From Mycogone perniciosa (taxonomy: Eukaryota > Ascomycota > Sordariomycetes > Hypocreales > Hypocreaceae): a stretch of DNA of 64,000 nt. Shown here one piece after another: positions 57,751 to 64,000 of the stretch (position 1 is the stretch's first letter; each line of letters opens with the position of its first letter). The stretch covers positions 248,001 to 312,000 of the forward strand of contig JAOALB010000033.1 of the NCBI GenBank assembly GCA_025331125.1, given 5' to 3'. Below the pieces are notes generated by a model. The model saw only the letters and a list, made by a program, of their open reading frames with translations. It was not told the DNA's origin and searched no databases. A program made the position numbers and the translations under genes.

Positions 57751-59312
57751 CTTGGTAGAGTTGTGATGGATGGCTTTGTTGTTTTGGCTTTGGTGGGCAG
57801 TGTGAAGGAGGCAGAAGAAGTCTCTTTTAAATGGAGACGAAGACGAAGACAATGACGATGACGATGATGAGTGATGACTGCGTTGAAGAGAAGTTTGCGG
57901 TGATAGTGTCTTGATGTTGAAACTTGACTCCTGAGCAGTGAAAAGTTGTCAGGGGAGAGTTTTGTGACAAACGTTTGCCAAGTGCGAGGTGAAATAGTGT
58001 GGGCAGAGAAATGGATTGCGGCCTAGGTTTCTAGAAAAGCTGCCTTAGTACTATTCACTTGGTTACTAGGGGGGAGGGGAGGAACATGGAGAGAGATTAC
58101 AACAAAGAACAACAAAACATGCTCAGTTTACGAACAAGAGATATACAAGAAAGGGGGAAAGAGTCATGATTTGGTATAATCTATAGGAGTATTCTCATTC
58201 TCGCATCATATACGAGTTTAGCGAGTAATTAGGTCTGCAGAGGGACTTCAGACTGGAAGAAGTAGTGGAATACGGAGTACCTATTCTCCAAATACTCTAC
58301 AACCTATGTGTATTCTGTAGGGTTGTTTTTTCTCAGTGCCCAAGGCATTCCCCAGGCAACGAAGCAATGCCAAATGCACTACAGTTCGGTCAGTTTCTAA
58401 TGACCTCGAGAAGAAATTTGGACAATTCAGAGTAGTTCCAGCATCTTCCACATTTCTAGAAGTCAAAAGAAGACCAAAAACGCTCAACTCCCTCCTCGAA
58501 ATCGACTTGCAAAGGCACAGCCCTGACACAGCACCTTTCAGAAACATATGGAACCCTTTTCAGTCCCTCTGAAAGCAAAACACATCATTGAGAGGGGGGC
58601 AGTAGAGCCAAAGAAGCCAAGAAAAAGGCTGTGATGCAGGCAACAAGGCCCTTTTTTCTTTGACCATTCTGCCCACCCGACGAGGGCATCGCCATGTGTG
58701 CCTGGGGGAAAACTATGCCAAATAGGCTGTGTACTCTTGGTATCCACCCTCGAAAACTTACGTGCTGCTAGCAATAGGTTCAGGGGACTATTTCTGTTCA
58801 TCTTTGCCCGACAACTGTTGACTGTTTGCCGCTCACAGCGATTTTCTTCAGCAGAGGCAGCACACCTTCAATGACGGCTCGGCGGCTCGAAACAACCCTG
58901 GTGTTAATAATAGCCTTGTGCTTCCCACCCGAAAAAAGATATTGGATATCGCGGCAGCCTTGTCAGGAGCCCAGCGCGCAGCCCCGAGTCTGGACTCGAC
59001 TTGTACAGCCTCGGCGGCCATATATGGAGGCCAACACCGAGAGGCAACCCTCACTCAGAGTCTTGGCGATACAACTCCTTGAGATATAAAGCGAAGCCCA
59101 TTCATCGTGAAACGAGTTGAATTAAAATCCAATCGAGAACAGAGGCACTCACTCATCAGAAACGCTTCAAGCGAAAGCACCAATACTCAATCATCTACCT
59201 ACCTACCTTGACCAAGGTCTTCATTTCTGCTCTACTTGCTTCACATCACACAGTAAGTCTTCTATCTACTACCTCAAAATATTATTGCACTGACAGGAAA
59301 GTCTAGAGCAAG
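57751..59312. other. Intergenic
   Basis: Leader of the minus-strand gene, then 1.2 kb without a supportable gene. Upstream of 59313 a GTAAGTC...ACTGACAG pair (59251-59297) looks like a 5'-UTR intron of the next gene. Confidence 0.55.
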
Positions 59313-59528
59313 ATGTGCCACCGTCTGATCCCCCGAAGGGTGATGCTCTGCGACCACATCGTCCACGAGGCAGATATCCTCATGCCTTGGCCCTTGAGCT
59401 GCGGCCACTGCAACATCATTTCGCAGACGCATAAACTTAACGTGTCGTTCGATACGAATCCTTGCGACGAGTGTATTGTCAGCGGACGCTATGTTCAAGC
59501 CGACGATGGCCAATGGGTTGAGCTCTGA
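59313..59528 (+). CDS. Small CxxC protein, 71 aa
   Basis: ATG 59313 opens MCHRLIPRRVMLCDH. Cysteines occur at 2, 13, 30, 33, 50 and 53, with two CxxC pairs (CGHC and CDEC) and several His, suggesting a small zinc-binding fold. Start MCHR with an early cysteine is a style I have seen in small fungal proteins of unknown role. It ends QADDGQWVEL. A probable 5'-UTR intron (59251-59297) supports a genuine transcript. No signal peptide, so not an obvious secreted effector. Function unknown. Confidence 0.65.
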   Translation: MCHRLIPRRVMLCDHIVHEADILMPWPLSCGHCNIISQTHKLNVSFDTNPCDECIVSGRYVQADDGQWVEL

Positions 59529-60593
59529 GCCCACCCTATGCACTTTGATGGCAATGTCCGGCGCATGGGCAATGGGGTTGACGGGTGGGGTATATTAGAG
59601 GTTCTATAGATCATGCATTAGATGGATTCTTCTAGGCTCTCGGTGGTTTTTGCGCTCATTTCAATTCACATCCTGCTTCAGCGCAGGGAAGAATTCTCTC
59701 GCATACTCTGACCAAGCTGTGAATGATCTGCAATACTTGTTCGGTCCTCTGAACAATCTTGAAATTCATTTAGGTGTCGTAGTCGCACATAATTCTAGCC
59801 AAGATTCAGCCAGAGGTTTCTCTGATCTATCTAGTCTTTTGGTTGACGACCTTGCATTTTGTCGAATCCTGGGGCCAGAGTGTATCCGGCGATATGGCCA
59901 GGGCATACAAGCCATCCAGAAATGCTTTGATCCTTTCCAGGGATACACAGCGACTCGTACCTATATAAAGAAATCAGATGGACCCATTGTGTCTGTATTT
60001 TGCAGGAGCACTTGATTCTGACTACCCATAGATGCGTTTCTCGAGCAAAGACTCCCTGTCACGTTGCGGCCAAGTCCAACCGTTAGGGGGTGCGAGTACT
60101 AGTCGGAATTGGATGGTTCGATTTGAACTTTAAGATTATCTGATACGAGGCGAGTTTATTTCAACTGCTTCGTATTGAAACTCCATCTATTCCGCATCTT
60201 GATAAGCCTGGCAAGAACCAGTGTGATCAACTTCGTGTTTGGACTTCATCACCTGTTGCGAATCCTTCATCGGCCAACCATCTATCAACTAATGCCTTAT
60301 CGGCTCAAGGACGTGGACTAAGCGGTGCTGGGTACGCGTATAGAGACATGGTGGCTTCATCACCTCAATGATAATGGCATCATTTTGACATGGCTAATGG
60401 TTCGTAAGCGCTCAACCTATCTATTGTTAAGCAGCCTCGCAGACTGGGCCGAGGTCAGACTCGGATGATGTTGACAAAGCTGGAGGGCCTTTCGGGACAA
60501 TTGCTTCCACATATGCCCGCATCTCCACTCCCTCAACTCCGCAAACATGTCACAGACCTGCCAGCAGGGCTATCCTTGTGTCATTATTAGTAT
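59529..60593. other. Intergenic
   Basis: No supportable gene. An open frame at 59650-60015 has no ATG and is not called. Confidence 0.55.
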
Positions 60594-61898
60594 ATGGCTT
60601 ATTTTCTTGACGATGTTGCTAGACGTAGCTTGCGCTTCTGTCCTAGTATAAGTAGCCACACAGCGCTCCGTCTGGCGACTATACGCAATCGCAGCCCTCG
60701 CCTGCTTCGTTTCCACTCGAACACATCGTCAATTCAAGGCAAATTGCCAATCTACGCCATGGCTGAAGTTCACGGCCACTGTGACGCCAAATTTGAAGAG
60801 GTTCGAGATCTCTTCAAGGAAGCTCTCGAATCAGGGGAAGAGGTTGGCGCCTCTATTACAGTCAACCTTGACGGCAAAGATGTCGTCGACATATGGGGCG
60901 GGCATTCCGACGAGAATCGGACCCGTACATGGGAATCAGACACCATTGTCGCTGTCTGGTCGAGCACCAAAGGGGTGGTCAGTCTCGCGCTGCTCATGCT
61001 CATCGACCGTGGCCTTGTAGACGCCAACGCAAAAGTTGCCCAGTACTGGCCAGAGTTTGCTGCAAATGGCAAACAGGACATAGAAATCCGACACCTGCTG
61101 TCCCACACCTCCGGTCTTGCTGGCTGGGAGGCCAAGGTCACGCTTGAGGATTTGGTTGATCACGACAACGTCGCAGCCAAGATTGCAGCGCAAGCTCCGT
61201 TGTGGGAGCCTGGCACGGCGATTGGCTACCATGCCATAACCTTCTCTGTGCCTATATCAGAGATTGTCCGACGAGTGACAGGCAAGACCATGAAGCAGTT
61301 CGTGGCTGAGGAGATCGCGGCCCCTATGAAGGCAGACTTCCAGATAGGGCTGTTGGATCAAGACTTGCCTCGAGTGTTCAACGTCCTGCCCCCAAAAGCC
61401 GCACCCACAATGCCAGATCTACCAGAGGATTCCATTCCAGCCAAAGTGTTTACAAACCCGGCCCCGTATCCTGACCTTGTCAACATGCCTGCGGTTAGAA
61501 AAGCAGATATTGGCTCCATAAACGGCCATACAAACTCCCGCGCAATGAATCGGATCTTCTCGGCTATTTCGCTTGGTGGCGAAGCCAACGGAGTACGTCT
61601 TCTGTCCCAGAAGACAATTGACCTCATATTTCAGGAGCAGTTTGAGGGAATCGACCTTGTCATTGGCACGCCGTTAAGCTTCGGCACCGGCTATGCTTTG
61701 GGCGGTCGTGGTTTTGGGGATTTCTTACCCACTGGCAGGGTCGCGTTCTGGGGCGGCTGGGGAGGTTCCATCTTCGTCGTGGATTCGGACCGGCGGCTTA
61801 CCATCACGTATGCCATGAACCAGATGTCATCTGAGCTTGTGGGTAACAAAAGTGGGATATCATACGTCAAGGCTGTTTATAAGGCGTTAGGAGTCTAG
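60594..61898 (+). CDS. Serine beta-lactamase/EstB-fold protein
   Basis: Single exon, 434 aa from ATG 60594. The class C beta-lactamase/DD-peptidase fold is shown by the nucleophile motif S123-S-T-K126 (VWSSTKG), the tyrosine motif YHAITF, and a C-terminal WGGWGGS in place of the usual KTG/HTG box. HLLSHTSGL is also typical. In fungi such proteins are esterases, hydrolases or acyltransferases rather than antibiotic-resistance enzymes; the substrate is unknown. Residues 1-55 are Arg/Ser/Leu-rich and look like an organelle presequence, while Met56 (60759) has a very good start context (GCCATGG) and begins where bacterial-type relatives begin. Both forms may be made. Confidence 0.9.
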   Translation: MAYFLDDVARRSLRFCPSISSHTALRLATIRNRSPRLLRFHSNTSSIQGKLPIYAMAEVHGHCDAKFEEVRDLFKEALESGEEVGASITVNLDGKDVVDIWGGHSDENRTRTWESDTIVAVWSSTKGVVSLALLMLIDRGLVDANAKVAQYWPEFAANGKQDIEIRHLLSHTSGLAGWEAKVTLEDLVDHDNVAAKIAAQAPLWEPGTAIGYHAITFSVPISEIVRRVTGKTMKQFVAEEIAAPMKADFQIGLLDQDLPRVFNVLPPKAAPTMPDLPEDSIPAKVFTNPAPYPDLVNMPAVRKADIGSINGHTNSRAMNRIFSAISLGGEANGVRLLSQKTIDLIFQEQFEGIDLVIGTPLSFGTGYALGGRGFGDFLPTGRVAFWGGWGGSIFVVDSDRRLTITYAMNQMSSELVGNKSGISYVKAVYKALGV

Positions 61899-62844
61899 GG
61901 AGCTTGCTAGTAAAGGAATGAAGACAGGACTAAGCAAGAACCAAGTGGAGGAGATAGGACATGATATGGATAGAGCGCACAATGAATCTAGATCATCCTC
62001 AAGCTGACATTATTGATAATCTGGAGCCAATTGCGGAGTGCCATGTGGTGAACGCGTTCAGTCTCTCGTATCGCACTTTATATGAATGGCGGTGACATAG
62101 CTCACTTATTGTAGCCGACTCCTACACCCAGGGTATAATTATCGATCGGGCGTCACTCTATCCATCTCACGAGCAGAAAACGATGAAATGTAGATCTCAG
62201 AATGAAACGGCATCTGGACGGAGAACAACCAAATGCCGAGATTAACGAAGGATCCTTTTCCCAAATTCCTCTCCGAACATCCTCAAGTCCAAAGACTCTG
62301 CCGAATCCGCTGTCAAACAGGTACAGCGTGCGGCGGATATTCGTTGCTATCTGGAGAAGAAAAGGGAAGAGAAAGAAACTTTCGCTGACGAAAATTCGGC
62401 GAGATGATAGAGGCATGCTGAGTCAGCTACTGACACGTGACGGAGTCAAGAAGAGGAACAAGTACTCCGTTTACGAAGTACATCACTGCAAATAGGTCAT
62501 ATCACCACGGTTAATTATAGCTTTAACCACTTTTTATAACCCTGATCACGATGTGAAACTTGATGTATATTCATCCAACCTTCATGACCTTGTATTGCAA
62601 TAGTAAAAATTTTAATGTCTTAGTGGTCTCTCTCTCTCTTCTCTTTTGACCCTCTGGTATAGTCGGTCACGTGAATGCGGGATGATGAATTCAAGGCTCC
62701 TGATTGGCCCTTCTGAACCGAGGAACCGAGCCTGTCCGTTCCGAAAGCTTGCATCACGACTTGCATCTTCAACGACCGCAAGGAAACCGAACACAGACAG
62801 ACGCCTTGGGACTGCATCGCGACTTGACGAACAAGCCAGTCACA
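61899..62844. promoter_or_regulatory. Intergenic with SDH3 promoter
   Basis: 3' flank of the esterase-like gene, a protein-like but fragmentary stretch near 62235-62415, AGTACTCCGTTTACGAAGTAC at 62461-62481, and the SDH3 promoter. In the promoter a TCACGTGA palindrome (62667-62674) and an inverted CCAAT box (ATTGG 62703-62707) lie 140-180 bp before the start. CCAAT boxes are typical of HAP-controlled respiratory genes; action here is inferred. Confidence 0.5.
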
Positions 62845-63571
62845 ATGATCGCGCAACGGGTGGGCGTTGCTGCTATGCGCCGAGGTACGCTGCCTTTTTC
62901 CAGAGCCAATGCCATGGGAATAACCTCACTCACATACTGACCTCGTGCTCATAGGCGCCGCAAATGCCTTCTTCAGTCAGAACATCCCTCGGTTGGTTCT
63001 CGCATCTGCCATGTCGACTACTCAGGCGAGGTAAGCTTGGCTCACTTGCAATTCAAGTCGACTTCTGCGTGCATCCCGCACCAAGTCGATCTCACGAGCA
63101 TCTCGCTGATACATGCGCCTCTCCAGACCCATAACAACCACCAAGCTCACCCCCGAAGAAGGCCACCAGGTCCTCGTTAACCAGCGCCTTAACCGTCCCA
63201 TCTCCCCCCACCTCGCCATCTACCGAAAGGAACAGACCTGGTTCGGTGCCTCCGCATGGACTCGTATCACTGGCTGTGCTCTCTCCGGCGCTGCCTACGC
63301 CTACTTCGCCGCCTACCTCGTCTCTCCTCTGCTCGGCCTCCACATCGAGAGCGCCGCGCTGGCATCAGGCTTCGCAGCTCTGCCGTTCGTCGTCAAGGGT
63401 GGCATCAAGTTCGCCCTCAGCTTTCCCTTCGCTTTCCACTTCATCAACGGAATCAAGCACCTGGTCTACGATGCGGGCATTGGCTTTGCGAAGAGCCAAA
63501 TTAAGAAGGGCGAGATTTTCCTCTGGGTATCAAGCACCATCAGCGGACTGTACCTGGCATTCGGCTTGTGA
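62845..63571 (+). CDS. SDH3: Succinate dehydrogenase cytochrome b subunit (Sdh3)
   Basis: Exons 62845-62884, 62955-63030 and 63127-63571 give 186 aa. The introns are 70 and 96 nt with branch points TACTGAC and GCTGATA. Splicing gives MIAQRVGVAAMRRGAANAFF..., an Arg-rich mitochondrial presequence, then LVNQRLNRPISPHLAIYRKEQTW, the family signature before the first helix. Three hydrophobic helices follow, and the second contains FHFINGIKHLVYD with the heme-ligating histidine region. Sdh3 and Sdh4 anchor complex II in the inner membrane and form the ubiquinone site; residues of this region are targets of SDHI fungicides. Ser and Arg in the ISPHLAIYR segment, near the quinone pocket, are present. 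Confidence 0.95.
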
Positions 63572-63842
63572 AAAAAATGGATATAAAGGGAACTACGGAA
63601 TAAAGCGAACGGGCGGACACATGATTTCACCGGACAAAACAATTGGGAGTGCAGTGTAGAAGTAGCAGCCACCAAAAAGGGGCCTTTCCATTAGTTGTCC
63701 AAATACTATCATATAAGTGTACAGAGCAATACCACGTGCGGTTGCCCATATGCAAGCCAATCTTGTGTGTTGGATATCAACCCCCCGTGAACGCCATTCG
63801 CCTTACTTCACTGTATCTCTTTTATCTTACTACCAACGTCGC
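63572..63842. other. Convergent 3' region
   Basis: Shared 3' flank of SDH3 and the minus-strand gene entering from the right edge. No gene seen. Confidence 0.5.
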
Positions 63843-64000
63843 CTATTCTAGGAAACGAGCATCCAGAATCGTCTTGATTAGCTTGTGATTACGAGATGAG
63901 GCAACCTTGCCCCCGACAATGGGGCCGATGAAGTCATTCAACTGAGAAAGTTCTGCCTGGGGGGCACTGCCGTTCACACCATTGGCGTCAGCGTGCTCGA
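63843..64000 (-). CDS. C-terminus of an unidentified minus-strand gene (5' end beyond the window)
   Basis: Reading leftwards from the edge, one frame is open through about 51 codons and stops at TAG 63843-63845. It ends NHKLIKTILDARFLE, preceded by LNDFIGPIVGGKVASSR. Codon usage and residue mix look coding. The family is not recognised from this fragment. Confidence 0.6.
   Translation of the reverse strand, partial: EHADANGVNGSAPQAELSQLNDFIGPIVGGKVASSRNHKLIKTILDARFLE

Noticed and set aside
59650..60015. 121-aa open frame after the CxxC gene
   Set aside because: No ATG anywhere in the frame and no acceptor linking it convincingly to an upstream exon.

Overview
The window is nuclear DNA of a filamentous ascomycete (Pezizomycotina). 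It shows short GT-AG introns (mostly 50-100 nt) with CTRAC/CTAAC-type branch points a few bases before the acceptor, compact single genes on both strands, and AT-richer, repeat-peppered intergenic DNA. The Sec61 alpha, Sdh3, CAND1 and Trs31 sequences look most like Eurotiomycetes, probably Eurotiales; that placement is from recognition, not a search. No bacterial operon, CRISPR array, rRNA, convincing tRNA or intact transposon was seen.

Layout. 1-5.6 kb: an inositol polyphosphate 5-phosphatase with WD40-like repeats (5' end outside the window) and a Sec14/CRAL-TRIO lipid transfer protein. 7-9 kb: a BCS1-like AAA ATPase whose frame is broken by one TAG. 9.4-15.8 kb: TRAPP subunit Trs31, a small acidic conserved-looking protein on the minus strand, and the cullin regulator CAND1. 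17-22 kb: a 59-aa unknown, a tRNA dimethylallyltransferase (minus) and, divergently, Sec61 alpha. 25-34.5 kb: a full-length ABCC (Ybt1-like) transporter, a one-membrane-segment unknown, and a p34/Irc6-type adaptin-binding protein. 34.5-40.6 kb: a 6.1-kb gene desert leading to a homeobox transcription factor. 44-50.6 kb: a P4-ATPase (Dnf3-like flippase) and an MDR-family quinone oxidoreductase (minus). 53.5-56 kb: a Zn2Cys6 transcription factor. 56.5-59.5 kb: three small unknowns. 60.6-63.6 kb: a serine beta-lactamase/esterase-fold protein and Sdh3 of mitochondrial complex II. 63.84 kb to the edge: the C-terminus of a minus-strand gene.

The genes do not form one pathway or a secondary-metabolite cluster. 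Several share membrane-traffic and lipid themes (5-phosphatase, Sec14-like, Trs31, Sec61, p34, flippase, ABCC pump) and several are mitochondrial (BCS1-like, Sdh3, probably dual-targeted Mod5). Exon structures were assigned by hand from splice signals, frame continuity and family sequence.

The most distinctive non-genic signal is a family of short palindromes built on TACGGAGTAC and its variants (CTCCGTA, ACGAGTAC, ACGAAGTAC). About forty copies were seen by eye, almost all between genes, some stacked into perfect 14-18 bp palindromes or long hairpins. Other points worth checking are the in-frame stop in the BCS1-like gene, a 96-nt intron with no stop that is a multiple of three in the p34 gene, an intron hidden behind an apparent stop in the 5-phosphatase, a start-codon-only first exon, and a possible gene relic near 51.4-51.75 kb.
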